From Paragemmobacter ruber (GTDB lineage: Bacteria; Pseudomonadota; Alphaproteobacteria; Rhodobacterales; Rhodobacteraceae): 64,000 nt of DNA. The position numbers and the translations under genes are program-made. The notes below the pieces were generated by a model, which had not been told where the DNA came from, made no database searches, and saw nothing but the letters and a program-made list of their open reading frames with translations. Location: contig NZ_JAAATW010000004.1 of assembly GCF_009908315.1 (NCBI RefSeq), forward strand, positions 62,001-126,000, read 5' to 3'. This document shows positions 18,509 to 27,021 of this stretch, one piece after another (position 1 is the stretch's first letter; each line of letters begins with the position of its first letter).

Positions 18509-19996
18509 ATGACGACGATCAATACCAATATCGGTGCCATCGCCGCGCAGGCGAACATGACGAAAGTGAACGACGATTTCAATACGGCCATGACCCGCCT
18601 GTCCTCGGGCCTGCGCATCAACGCCGCCAAGGACGACGCGGCCGGTATGGCGATTGCCGAAAAGATGACCTCGCAGGTGATGGGCATCAATCAGGCCATC
18701 CGCAACGCGGCTGACGGCAAGAACCTGCTGGACACCACGGAAAGCGCGCATGTCGAAGTCTCGAACATGCTGCAGCGTGTCCGCGAACTGGCCGTGCAGT
18801 CGGCCAACGATACCAACACCGGCTCTGACCGCGGCAACATCACGGCCGAAGCGCGCCAGCTGATCGCGGAAATCAACCGCGTGGCCGAGAACACCACCTT
18901 CAACGGCATGAAGGTCATGGACGGCTCGTTCCAGGGCAAGCAGTTCCAGATCGGTGCCGATGCGGGCCAGACCCTGTCGATCTCGATCGACTCGACCGCC
19001 GCCACCAAGATCGGCTCCTTCGACAGCGCCTCGACCGCGTCGATCGCTGCCACCGGCGGCGTCGCCTCGCAAAGCCTCGTGATCTCGGGCTATGCCGGCA
19101 ACGCGACGGTTCCGGGCGTCGCGGCACGTTCGGCCAAGGAACTGGCCTCCGAAGTCAACGCCGTGTCGGCCCAGACGGGCGTGTCGGCAACCGCCACCAC
19201 CAAGGCCAAGATCTCCTTCTCCACCGGTGCCGAAGCGGGCCGGGTGACCATGGACATCAACGGCGTCTCCATCGGTGACAACGTTGCCATCTCGGAAGAT
19301 GCCAACGGCGATCTCGACCTGCGGTCGCTGCGCGACGCCATCAACAGCAAGACCTCGTCCACCGGCGTGACCGCCACGATGGGCGAAAACAACTCCGAAA
19401 TCATCCTGACCGACGCGACCGGCGGCAACATCGAGATCAGCAACTACGAATCGACCGAAACGCCGACGACCGCCGCAACGCTGGAAGTCGAAGCGCTGGA
19501 TGCTGATGGTGAATCTCTGGCAACCCCGGCCACGCTGACGCTGACCAACGCGGCAGACGATGCCAACATCACCGGTCAGGTGAACTTCTCCTCGACCCAG
19601 GCCTTCGCGATCAACGCGCAGGAAGTGGCGGGCGGCTTCTTCGACACCACGTCGCAGACCTCGTTCAACGCTGAACTGAACTCGGTCGCCGACATCGACC
19701 TGTCCACCGCCGAATCCTCGGCCAAGGCCATCGGCGTGATCGACGTCGCCCTGCAGAAGATCAGCCAGGCGCGCGGTAACCTCGGTGCCCAGTCCAACCG
19801 CCTCGACTCGACGATCTCGAACCTGACCAACATCTCGGTCTCGGTCCAGACCGCCAAGTCGCAGGTCGTGGATGCCGACTTCGCCAAGGAATCGACGAAC
19901 CTCGCCCGCGGCCAGATCCTGTCGCAGGCCGCCACCGCGATGCTCGCGCAGGCGAACTCGTCCAAGCAGAACGTCCTGAGTCTGCTCCGCGGCTGA
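18509..19996 (+). CDS. fliC: Flagellin FliC
   Basis: The filament subunit, 495 residues. The conserved D0/D1 ends are clear: TRLSSGLRINAAKDDAAGMA near residues 30-49 and RELAVQSANDT, then at the C terminus NRLDSTISNLTNISVSVQTA and QANSSKQNVLSLLRG. The central 300 residues form the variable outer domains. AGGAGG at 18495-18500 places the start at ATG 18509. The gene is monocistronic: a sigma-28 promoter precedes it and a strong hairpin terminator follows. Third-position choice is somewhat more uniform than its neighbours, as expected for a highly expressed gene. Confidence 0.97.
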   Translation: MTTINTNIGAIAAQANMTKVNDDFNTAMTRLSSGLRINAAKDDAAGMAIAEKMTSQVMGINQAIRNAADGKNLLDTTESAHVEVSNMLQRVRELAVQSANDTNTGSDRGNITAEARQLIAEINRVAENTTFNGMKVMDGSFQGKQFQIGADAGQTLSISIDSTAATKIGSFDSASTASIAATGGVASQSLVISGYAGNATVPGVAARSAKELASEVNAVSAQTGVSATATTKAKISFSTGAEAGRVTMDINGVSIGDNVAISEDANGDLDLRSLRDAINSKTSSTGVTATMGENNSEIILTDATGGNIEISNYESTETPTTAATLEVEALDADGESLATPATLTLTNAADDANITGQVNFSSTQAFAINAQEVAGGFFDTTSQTSFNAELNSVADIDLSTAESSAKAIGVIDVALQKISQARGNLGAQSNRLDSTISNLTNISVSVQTAKSQVVDADFAKESTNLARGQILSQAATAMLAQANSSKQNVLSLLRG

Positions 19997-20016
19997 CGGT
20001 TTCCTGACAGACGAAA

Positions 20017-20057
20017 GGATGCCCCCGGTCCATCCGAACCGGGGGCATCCCTTTTTT
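20017..20057 (+). terminator. Strong intrinsic terminator after fliC
   Basis: A perfect 13-base-pair stem (GGATGCCCCCGGT with its complement), an eight-base loop and a run of six T. It ends the flagellin transcript and separates it from rpoN. Confidence 0.93.
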
Positions 20058-20182
20058 ATCAATGGCTTACAGGGTCAATAACCCGCATCTTGCCCCAGCT
20101 TTGCCCGATTTCACGGTGTCAAACGGATGTTTTGCGCGACACGCGCAGGTTGCGCCAAACTTGCTGCAAGGAGACCAAACTC

Positions 20183-21529
20183 ATGCAGCTTTTCACCGCC
20201 CAGTCCATCGGACAACGCCAGTCGGTCGTCGTGACGGCCCAGCTTCAGCAGGCGATCCAGCTTCTGCAGATGGGCAATACCGACCTGCAATCCTTCATCG
20301 AATCCCAGGCCGAGGAGAACCCCTTCCTCGAGGTGGGCACCCGCGCCGCGCAACCGCGCAGCAGCCGCGACCTCACCCTTCCCTCGCAGCTGCGCTCGGG
20401 CGGCGACGACTGGGATCGCATCGGCCAGCTGGCCGCCGATCCCGGCCCCTCGCTCTATGCCCATGCGGCGGCCGAGATCGCCCGCCTCCCCCTCTCGCCC
20501 GCCGAGGCGATGATGGCCGAGGCCTTCCTCGATGCGCTGGAACCGTCGGGCTGGCTGGGCCAGCCGCTGGCTGCCATCGCTGACCGGCTCTTCATCACCG
20601 AAGCAGAAGCCGAACAGTTGCTCGTTAAACTGCAGCGGGTGGAACCTGCGGGCCTTTTCGCGCGCAACCTTGCCGAATGTCTGGCGCTTCAGGCCGCCGA
20701 TCGCGGCCTGCTCACGCCCGCCTTCTCCACCCTGCTCGACAACCTGCCGATGCTGGCGCAGGCCGATCTGCGCGGCCTCTGCCGCGCCTGCGATGTGGGC
20801 ATGGATGACCTCAAGGCGATGCTGCGCCACCTGCGCAGCTTCAACCCCAAACCGGGCGCCACCTTCGACGCCACCCCCATCCCCCAGCGCGCGCCCGATC
20901 TGATCGTCACGCGCGGCGAAGGCGGCTGGCGCGTCGATCTCAACCGCTCCACTCTGCCCACCGTCGTCGTGCGCAGCGATGAGGCCCGCCGCATGTCGCG
21001 GCGCGAGGTCACCGCCAACGCCTATGTCGCCGAGCGCCTGTCGGTCGCGCGCTGGCTGTCGCGCGCCGTCGAACACCGCAACCAGACCACGCTGAAGGTC
21101 GGGGCCGAGGTGGTGCGCCGCCAGATCGACTTTCTGGAACACGGCCCCGCCCGGATGCGCCCCATGGTCCTGCGCGAGGTGGCCGAAGCCATCGGCGTGC
21201 ATGAAAGCACCGTCAGCCGCGTCTGTTCGGGCATCCTGATCGCCACGCCGCAGGGCACCTTCCCGCTGAAAACCTTTTTCAGCGCCGCGCTCGCCAATCG
21301 CGAAGAGGCGGGCGAAGCCGGCTCTGCCTCTGCCGTCCGCCACCGCATCCAGAAGATGATCGCCGCCGAAAACCCCGAAGAACCGCTCTCCGACGATCAC
21401 ATCGCCCGCATCATCGGGCAGGAGGACGGTGTTCAGCTTGCCCGCCGCACCGTCGCGAAATACCGCGAACAGCTGCGCATCCCCTCGTCGGTGGATCGCC
21501 GCCGCCGCGCCATCGTCTCCCGCATGTAG
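20183..21529 (+). CDS. rpoN: RNA polymerase sigma-54 factor RpoN
   Basis: The 448-residue product has region I starting MQLFTAQSIGQRQ with the Gln-rich TAQLQQAIQLLQM, the core-binding region, a helix-turn-helix (EAIGVHESTVSRVCSG) and the RpoN box ARRTVAKYRE near the C terminus, which reads the -24 element. AAGGAG at 20168-20173 fixes the start at 20183. R. sphaeroides has several RpoN copies, of which one serves the flagellum; position inside this cluster suggests the same specialisation. It sits after the fliC terminator with its own 125-base upstream region, in which I see no sigma-54 site. Confidence 0.95.
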   Translation: MQLFTAQSIGQRQSVVVTAQLQQAIQLLQMGNTDLQSFIESQAEENPFLEVGTRAAQPRSSRDLTLPSQLRSGGDDWDRIGQLAADPGPSLYAHAAAEIARLPLSPAEAMMAEAFLDALEPSGWLGQPLAAIADRLFITEAEAEQLLVKLQRVEPAGLFARNLAECLALQAADRGLLTPAFSTLLDNLPMLAQADLRGLCRACDVGMDDLKAMLRHLRSFNPKPGATFDATPIPQRAPDLIVTRGEGGWRVDLNRSTLPTVVVRSDEARRMSRREVTANAYVAERLSVARWLSRAVEHRNQTTLKVGAEVVRRQIDFLEHGPARMRPMVLREVAEAIGVHESTVSRVCSGILIATPQGTFPLKTFFSAALANREEAGEAGSASAVRHRIQKMIAAENPEEPLSDDHIARIIGQEDGVQLARRTVAKYREQLRIPSSVDRRRRAIVSRM

Positions 21530-21558
21530 GGTCGCTCACAACCCGAACCGCCGCGACA

Positions 21559-21583
21559 GGGCCCGTCATCGACGGGCCCTTTT
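21559..21583 (+). terminator. Intrinsic terminator after rpoN
   Basis: A nine-base-pair perfect stem GGGCCCGTC / GACGGGCCC with a three-base loop followed by TTTT. It lies between convergent rpoN and the gene ending at 21596. Confidence 0.85.
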
Positions 21584-21595
21584 GCAATCCCGCGA

Positions 21596-22303
21596 TCAGG
21601 CGGCCTGCGCCGCCTGCGCCGTGGGCGGGGCGAACAGATAGCGGTCCTGCGGATGCAGGCGCAGATGGGCGGCATGGGCGGCCGCCTCGCCCTTCGCGGC
21701 AATCGCGCCCTCGAAGGCCAGGCCCCGCATCATCCGGTCCGCCCGCAGGAAGGCCGCCGCCGACTGGCGCACCCAGACGCCCGCCGCCGCCCAGACACCG
21801 ATCCCCAGCAGGGGATGCACCACCGCCGCCGCCGCAAGCGCGGCCACCAGCGTGGCCCCCGGCGCCCAGAGCCGCATCTGCAACAGCCACAGGGGCGGTG
21901 CGACCACGGCCAGCGTCGGGGCCGCCACGGGATAGAGGTCATAGACACCCGCCGCAGACCGCATCACCTCGAAATTCTGCAACCCTGCGGGATCCACCCG
22001 CTCGGGCGTGGCGCCCTCGGGCAGGGGGCAGGGCACCGCCTCCCACCGCCCCAGCCGCGCCGCATCCACCAGCACAAGGAACGTCTCCGCCCCGCGCCGG
22101 AACTGCAACGCCAAAGCCTTACCCCCCCGCGCGCCCAGTTGCGCGCGCAGCGCCGCCTCGTCCCCGCGAAAGGGCAGACCGTTGATCGCCTCCAGCTGAT
22201 CGCCCGCCTTCAGGCCCAGCCGCCGCGCGGCAGGCTCCATCCCATCCGCCCGCAGGCGCAGGGCGGTGACGGCGGGCTCCGTGGCAGGGTCGGGCGTCTG
22301 CAT
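21596..22303 (-). CDS. PDZ-domain membrane protein of the flagellar export operon
   Basis: I do not recognise a named family. The 235-residue product begins with a PDZ-like domain (RRLGLKAGDQLEAINGLPF near residues 27-45), a middle segment, then two strongly hydrophobic stretches around residues 125-165 (LAVVAPPLWLLQMRLW and ATLVAALAAAAVVHPLLGIG) and a charged tail. It starts three bases after the stop of the preceding coiled-coil gene and is last in the minus-strand unit that begins with fliO or earlier, so a role in export, stator or ring assembly is likely, but this rests on position only. Confidence 0.7.
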   Translation of the reverse strand: MQTPDPATEPAVTALRLRADGMEPAARRLGLKAGDQLEAINGLPFRGDEAALRAQLGARGGKALALQFRRGAETFLVLVDAARLGRWEAVPCPLPEGATPERVDPAGLQNFEVMRSAAGVYDLYPVAAPTLAVVAPPLWLLQMRLWAPGATLVAALAAAAVVHPLLGIGVWAAAGVWVRQSAAAFLRADRMMRGLAFEGAIAAKGEAAAHAAHLRLHPQDRYLFAPPTAQAAQAA

Positions 22304-22306
22304 GGC

Positions 22307-23137
22307 TCAGGGATAGGTAAAGGGGTTGGGTTCCGCGGGCGGCGGCGTGATCCGTGACGGACGCGGCGCCGCCGGAGCCGCCGGGGCCGATGCCGGGCGC
22401 GCTGCGGGCCGGTCCTGCGGCTTTGCCGCCGCTTCCCCCGCCGCTTCCCCTGCCGCCTCCCGCGCCGCGACCAGCGCGCGCACGCCTGCCAGCAGTTCCA
22501 CCATTTCCGGGTTCTCCGTCGCGCCCAGATCGACCTCGGCCAGCGCCATCAGGATCTCGTCGCGCAGCAGGTCCAGATCCTCCTTCACGCCCGCGCGGAT
22601 CGCATTGGCCATCTGCGCCTCCATCGCGCCGGCTTCCGGTTCAGGTTCGGGCGTCACCGCGGCCATGGCGGCGCGGCGCACCTCGTCCTTCACCAGCTCC
22701 AGCGTGGCCAGAAGATCCTCCTTCATCAACGCCTGCTGCGCCTCCACCGTGTCGCCGATCCCGTCGATCTGCTTCACCTCCTCGACCAGCAGCTTGGCCG
22801 CATCCGTCTGCACGGCCGCCGCGATCCGCAGATCCTCGACCGACCGGAAATAGACCAGCCCCGCCAGCACCAGCGCCACCGCCGCCCCGCCCGCCGCTCC
22901 GGCCGCCAGCAGGGTGTTGCGCTTCTGCCCGGCCATCACCGCCTGCGCAAAGGCGCGGTGCGACGCCGACAGATCGGCCATGTCCTGCGCCGCCTCATTG
23001 GCGGCCTGTGCCGCATCCAGCGCCCGCCGGATCTCCTGATCCACGGCATCCCCGGTTGCGGCGTTCTGGGTCGCGCCCTCATCGCCCGCGACCGCATCGG
23101 TCGCGTCCAGCGGCGTCTTGTCGGCCTCCGTCGGCAT
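22307..23137 (-). CDS. Single-pass coiled-coil membrane protein, possible MotF
   Basis: A 276-residue protein with an acidic N terminus, one membrane segment at about residues 80-98 (AAGGAAVALVLAGLVYF), a helical, Glu-rich region to about residue 215 and a Pro/Ala-rich tail. In R. sphaeroides, MotF is a single-pass protein of the Fla1 cluster needed for rotation; location and topology fit, but I cannot compare sequences. AAGGAG six bases before ATG 23137 fixes the start. It has its own sigma-54 promoter at 23168-23184, unusual for the tail of an export operon and a sign that it is needed at a defined level. Confidence 0.65.
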   Translation of the reverse strand: MPTEADKTPLDATDAVAGDEGATQNAATGDAVDQEIRRALDAAQAANEAAQDMADLSASHRAFAQAVMAGQKRNTLLAAGAAGGAAVALVLAGLVYFRSVEDLRIAAAVQTDAAKLLVEEVKQIDGIGDTVEAQQALMKEDLLATLELVKDEVRRAAMAAVTPEPEPEAGAMEAQMANAIRAGVKEDLDLLRDEILMALAEVDLGATENPEMVELLAGVRALVAAREAAGEAAGEAAAKPQDRPAARPASAPAAPAAPRPSRITPPPAEPNPFTYP

Positions 23138-23167
23138 GGCCTTCTCCTTGCGATTTCGTCCCTTCAC

Positions 23168-23184
23168 AGCAAGACCCGTGCCAT
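23168..23184 (-). promoter_or_regulatory. Sigma-54 promoter of the MotF-like gene
   Basis: Read on the minus strand, ATGGCACG-GGTC-TTGCT, a full match with GG-N10-GC spacing, placed directly after the stop of the 74-residue gene and about 20 bases before the expected start of transcription of the next one. Confidence 0.8.
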
Positions 23185-23408
23185 CAGCGCCATTCCTTCC
23201 GCCACCCGGTCCGCCATGCATCCCACAGCGCGGCGATCACGAACCGCCCCGCCGCCGCAAACCCGCCCAGCGCCCCCAGCGCCAGCATCGCGCGGCGGGC
23301 CGGCTCGGCCTCGGGGTCCATCGCGCCCCCCATCAGGACCAATCCGCCCCCGGCGAAAACGATGGTCGAGATCACCTCGCCCGAACTTTTCTGCGTGCGT
23401 TTTGTCAT
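23184..23408 (-). CDS. Small two-segment membrane protein after flhB
   Basis: A 74-residue product with two hydrophobic stretches (VISTIVFAGGGLVLMGG and LALGALGGFAAAGRFVIAAL) joined by a short charged loop, and a basic C terminus ending WRKEWR. Its ATG overlaps the flhB stop (ATGA), so it is translated with the export apparatus. No known family is apparent to me. It may help to place FlhB, or the following MotF-like protein, in the membrane. Confidence 0.7.
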   Translation of the reverse strand: MTKRTQKSSGEVISTIVFAGGGLVLMGGAMDPEAEPARRAMLALGALGGFAAAGRFVIAALWDAWRTGWRKEWR

Positions 23409-24562
23409 GCGTCACCCCTTGCTTCACTTTGACCGAATTCGCTGAACCGCAGTTCGGGCGGCAGATCGACCTCGGGTGTCGCCGACCCCTCGCCCCGGTC
23501 CAGCCGATAGACATGCGCCAGCACCGCCGCCACGGCGGCGTAAAGCTGTTCGTTGATCTCCGCGCCGATATCGCCCGTGAAATACAGCGCCCGCGCCAGC
23601 AGCGGGATCTGCACCGGCGCCAGCCCCACCTTGCGTCCGCGCGCGATGATCTCCAGCGCCATCGGCCCCTTGCCCATGGCCAGGATCACCGGCGCCCGCG
23701 TCTCGCCCGGCACATAGCGCAGGGCCACCGCGAAATGGGTGGGGTTCGTCACGATGGCCGTGGCGCGCGGCACATCGTCCAGCGCCTTGCGCCGCTTCGC
23801 CCCGTTCCGGCTTGCTTCCATCTGCAACTGGCGCAGACGGCCCTTCACCTCGGGCGAGCCGTTCTGTTCCTTGTTCTCTTCCTTCACCTGCTGCAGCGTC
23901 ATCATCAGCTGCTTGCGCAACTGGAAAATCTGCAAGCCCACATCCAGCACCGCAATCGCCGCCAGCCCCAGCGCCAGCCCCGCCATCAGCCGCAGCGTGG
24001 CCTCGCCCATCACGGCGGCAGCGGCCCCCGGCGTCTGCTGCCACAGCCGCTCCAGCGCGGGCAGCGCGCCCTCCATCATGCCCCAGGACACGGCGCCCAG
24101 CACCACCACCTTGGCCAGCGCCTTGCCCAGTTCCATCAGCGCCATGCTGGAAAACATCCGCTTGAACCCGGCCATCGGGTCGATCCGGTTGCCCTTGAAC
24201 CCCATCGCCTTGGGCGACCAGTGCAACCCGCCCAGCACCACCTGCGCCGCGATCGTGGCCAGCATCATAGGCACCGCCACCAGAACCGAAATCCACAGCA
24301 CCTGCCAGAACGCCGCCCCGATCCGCGCGGTCATCACGCTGTCCAGCTCGGCCACGGGCGCCAGCCGGAAATAGGCCCCCCATTCCGGCACCATCTGCGG
24401 CAGCACGGCCGGCGCCATCGCCGTCAACCCCGTCCCCACGGCAAAGCCCGCAAAGACCAGCGCCTCCTTCGATGTCAGGACCGTGCCTTCCTCGCGCGCG
24501 TCATCCTTGCGCTTCTGCGTCGGTTCCTGTGACTTTTCGGCGCCGTCATCATCCGCGGCCAT
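23405..24562 (-). CDS. flhB: Flagellar export switch protein FlhB
   Basis: FlhB is the membrane protein that switches export from rod/hook to filament substrates. The 385-residue product has the polar N terminus KSQEPTQKRKDDAREEG, four membrane segments and the C-terminal cytoplasmic domain with the autocleavage motif NPTH (in TAIVTNPTHFAVALRY), cut between Asn and Pro. GGAGG five bases before ATG 24562 is preferred over the GTG at 24568. The start overlaps the end of fliR by 14 bases. Confidence 0.95.
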   Translation of the reverse strand: MAADDDGAEKSQEPTQKRKDDAREEGTVLTSKEALVFAGFAVGTGLTAMAPAVLPQMVPEWGAYFRLAPVAELDSVMTARIGAAFWQVLWISVLVAVPMMLATIAAQVVLGGLHWSPKAMGFKGNRIDPMAGFKRMFSSMALMELGKALAKVVVLGAVSWGMMEGALPALERLWQQTPGAAAAVMGEATLRLMAGLALGLAAIAVLDVGLQIFQLRKQLMMTLQQVKEENKEQNGSPEVKGRLRQLQMEASRNGAKRRKALDDVPRATAIVTNPTHFAVALRYVPGETRAPVILAMGKGPMALEIIARGRKVGLAPVQIPLLARALYFTGDIGAEINEQLYAAVAAVLAHVYRLDRGEGSATPEVDLPPELRFSEFGQSEARGDA

Positions 24563-25385
24563 CGCCACCTCCCGCGCCCACGGGGGCCAGCAGCAACTCG
24601 CCCAGCAGCCCCACGCCTTCGAACACTACCTCTTCCATCGCCGTCGCCATGCCGGGCGTGGTCAGGTACAAAAGCACCAGCGTCACCGTCATCGTCATCG
24701 GAAAGCCGAAGGAAAAGATGTTCAGCGTCGGCGCCGACCGGGTCAGCACCCCGACCGCAAGGTTCAACAGCAACAGCACCGCCACCACCGGCAACATCAT
24801 CGCCATGCCCAGCGCGAACATCCGCCCGCCCGCCGTCAGCCCCGCCTGCACCAGCCGGGCCAGATCAATCTCCGATCCCGGCGGCAGCGCGACATAGCTT
24901 TCCAGAACGATGCGGATCACCGCCAGATGCCCGTCCACGGCAAAGAAGACCATGGTCAGGAACAGCCCGAACAGCTGCGCCACCACCGGCGTCTGCCCCC
25001 CGGCCGAGGCATCGTATTGCGCCGCAAAGCCAAGGCCAGCCGTCGCCGCGATCCGGTCCCCCGCCAGCGACGCCGCGCCGAACAGGATGGTCAGCACCAG
25101 CCCCGCCACCAGCCCCACCGCCAATTCCCCCAGGATCATCGGCAGCGCCTGCAACCCCGCCAGATCGGCCGGGGCGGGCAAGGCCACGCCCCCCGCCATC
25201 ACCGGCAGCGCCAGCACCACGCTGGCCACGATCCGCACCGGCAAGGGCACGAAACGCCCGCCAAAGAAAGGTGCCGCCAGAAGGAAGGCCCCGATCCGCA
25301 GCATGGCAAACAGATAGACCGTCAGCCAGTCCACGATGGCCGTCAGCCCCATGCCGGGCAGGGGAAAGGTGCCGTCCCCGCCCAT
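24549..25385 (-). CDS. fliR: Flagellar export gate protein FliR
   Basis: FliR is one of the core membrane proteins of the export gate. The 278-residue product contains about six hydrophobic helices, including RIVASVVLALPVMAGGVAL and LFGLFLTMVFFAVDGHLAVI, as in other FliR proteins of about 260 residues. The start at ATG 25385 overlaps the fliQ stop (TGATG); longer upstream frames run antisense-like through fliQ and are rejected. It lies in the universal order fliOPQR-flhB. Confidence 0.93.
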   Translation of the reverse strand: MGGDGTFPLPGMGLTAIVDWLTVYLFAMLRIGAFLLAAPFFGGRFVPLPVRIVASVVLALPVMAGGVALPAPADLAGLQALPMILGELAVGLVAGLVLTILFGAASLAGDRIAATAGLGFAAQYDASAGGQTPVVAQLFGLFLTMVFFAVDGHLAVIRIVLESYVALPPGSEIDLARLVQAGLTAGGRMFALGMAMMLPVVAVLLLLNLAVGVLTRSAPTLNIFSFGFPMTMTVTLVLLYLTTPGMATAMEEVVFEGVGLLGELLLAPVGAGGGDGRG

Positions 25386-25651
25386 CACCGTATCGCCCGG
25401 ATCGTCTCGAATATGGTCTGGAAATAGTCGGTCATCACCGTCAGCATGAACCCCGACGCCAGCGCCATGGTCAGCATCGAAATCGCCAGCTTGGGCACGA
25501 AGGACAGCGTCTGCTCGTTGATCGACGTCGCCGCCTGCACGATCCCGATGACAAGGCCCACGACCAGCGCCACCACCAGCACCGGCCCCGCCACCATCAG
25601 GATGTGCCAATAGGCCTGCTGCAGATGGCTGATATTCGCATCGAACTCCAT
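25385..25651 (-). CDS. fliQ: Flagellar export gate protein FliQ
   Basis: FliQ is a small two-helix component of the export gate. The 88-residue length is typical. The helices are HILMVAGPVLVVALVVGLVIG and a second around PKLAISMLTMALASGFMLTV, with the family linker QAATSINEQTLSFVPK between them. I place the start at ATG 25651 (MEFDANIS), just after the fliP stop with a G-rich ribosome site, instead of a longer frame opening at 25669. Confidence 0.94.
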   Translation of the reverse strand: MEFDANISHLQQAYWHILMVAGPVLVVALVVGLVIGIVQAATSINEQTLSFVPKLAISMLTMALASGFMLTVMTDYFQTIFETIRAIR

Positions 25652-25652
25652 C

Positions 25653-26390
25653 TCAGCCCCCCACGCCATAGGTGGCCGCCAGCGATCCCACGGTCAAAGC
25701 CCAGCCATCCACCAGCACGAAGAGAAGCAGCTTGATCGGCAGCGACACCAGCATCGGCGACAGCATCATCATCCCCAGCGCCATCAGGATCGACGCCACC
25801 ACCATGTCGATCACGAGAAAGGGCAGAAAGATCAGGAACCCGATCTGGAACGCGGTCTTCAGCTCCGATGTGATGAAGGCCGGCAGCAGCACCGACAGCG
25901 GCACCTCGTCCTGGCTGGCATAGGGGCCATCGCCCGCCAGTTGCTGGAACATCATCAGATCATTCTGCCGCGTGTTCTCGATCAGAAAGGCCTTGATGAT
26001 CGCCGTCCCCGTCTCGATCGCCTGATCGGCGGGCATCTGGCCATCCAGATAGGGCGCCAGCGCCTCATCATAGAACTGCGTCATCGTGGGCTGCATCACG
26101 AAGAAGGTCAGAAACAGCGCCAGCGCCACCAGCACCTGGTTGGGCGGCGTCTGCTGCGTGCCCAGGGCCTGCCGCAGGATCGATAGCACGATGATGATCC
26201 GCGTGAAGGCCGTCATCCCCAGCACCAGCGATGGCAGCACCGTCAGCAGCGTCATCAGCACGACGATCTGGAACGACAGCGAATAGGTCGTGGTGCCATC
26301 ACTTTCGGTCATCGTGATCGCAGGCAGGCCCTGCGCCATCGCCGCGACGGGCAGCAGCACCAGCGCCGCGGAAAGGATCAACCGCTTCAT
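25653..26390 (-). CDS. fliP: Flagellar export gate protein FliP
   Basis: FliP is the main export-gate subunit. The 245-residue precursor has a cleavable signal peptide (MKRLILSAALVLLPVAAMAQG), the conserved block LPSLVLGMTAFTRIIIVLSILRQ, RQNDLMMFQQLAG, and VIDMVVASILMALGMMMLSP with LPIKLLLFVLVDGW near the end, all characteristic. Its ATG overlaps the fliO stop (ATGA). Confidence 0.96.
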   Translation of the reverse strand: MKRLILSAALVLLPVAAMAQGLPAITMTESDGTTTYSLSFQIVVLMTLLTVLPSLVLGMTAFTRIIIVLSILRQALGTQQTPPNQVLVALALFLTFFVMQPTMTQFYDEALAPYLDGQMPADQAIETGTAIIKAFLIENTRQNDLMMFQQLAGDGPYASQDEVPLSVLLPAFITSELKTAFQIGFLIFLPFLVIDMVVASILMALGMMMLSPMLVSLPIKLLLFVLVDGWALTVGSLAATYGVGG

Positions 26391-26686
26391 GCCGCATCCT
26401 CCGGCTTGGCCTCGGCAGATGGGGCAGGGGGGGGCGCACGGTCGGGCAGGGCGGTCAGCACCGGCGCCTCGCCCCGGCAGCGCAGGATCAGGAATTCGCG
26501 CCCATCCACCGCCAGGATCATTGCCCGGTCCGTGGGCGACAGCGCCGTCACCTCCACCAGCGCCATGCGCCGGTTCCCGGCGATCCGGCGCGCCAGCCCG
26601 CCCCGGTTCATCTTCACCACCAGCCAGCCAAGGCCAAGCACGGCCATGAACAGCGCAAGCGTCAGGATCTGGTCAGGTCGGATCAC
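26387..26686 (-). CDS. fliO: Flagellar export protein FliO
   Basis: FliO assists assembly of the FliP ring. The product is about 99 residues from a GTG at 26686: one membrane segment (ILTLALFMAVLGLGWLVV), then a cytoplasmic domain of the FliO type with RMALVEVTALSPTDRAMILAVDGREFLIL, and a Pro/Ala tail. A longer frame opens at 26782 but its first 32 residues look non-coding and contain the sigma-54 promoter at 26735-26750, so a start after that promoter is more likely. Confidence 0.85.
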   Translation of the reverse strand: MIRPDQILTLALFMAVLGLGWLVVKMNRGGLARRIAGNRRMALVEVTALSPTDRAMILAVDGREFLILRCRGEAPVLTALPDRAPPPAPSAEAKPEDAA

Positions 26687-27021
26687 ATCCAAGGGGCGGC
26701 ACTCCGGCAAAAGGCGACATCTTGGCCCTTCCCCTGCAAACCCCGTGCCGCTTTCTGCCCCGATGGTGCGAAATCGCATCAAACGGTTTTTGACGCAAAA
26801 ACCGGATCGGAGTCTGACGCAAATTCCGACGCCCGCCGGTCGGCGGGTAGGCCCCGGCCTGCCCCGGTTCCTGCGTCAGGAACCGTCGCAAAGTCTGCGT
26901 CCGACGGCGCCCCTGGCCGGCGCGATCCGTGAACCATTCGTCACCGCGCCGCCCGCTGCGTGCAGACGCTTTGCTGCACTGGCCTGCTGCACCCGTTGCT
27001 GCATCCCCCGGATCACGGGGC
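26687..27021. other. Gene-free fliN-fliO gap with repeated short motifs
   Basis: No convincing gene on either strand. The part nearest fliO holds the sigma-54 promoter. Upstream of it (about 26785-26910) GACGCAAA occurs twice and the related TCGCAAA once, among CCGA-containing motifs, in the distance range where enhancer sites for FleQ/FleT would be expected. The part nearest fliN holds three copies of TGCTGCA at 26972, 26985 and 26997, spaced 13 and 12 bases. A 12-base piece, GCTTTGCTGCAC, recurs in the gap after zapE. Confidence 0.5.
26735..26750 (-). promoter_or_regulatory. Sigma-54 promoter of fliOPQR-flhB
   Basis: Read on the minus strand, CGGCACG-GGGT-TTGCA: one mismatch at the first base of the -24 box, strict GG-N10-GC spacing. 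The start of transcription would be near 26723, about 37 bases before the fliO GTG. It explains why the fliN-fliO gap is 335 bases. Confidence 0.72.
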
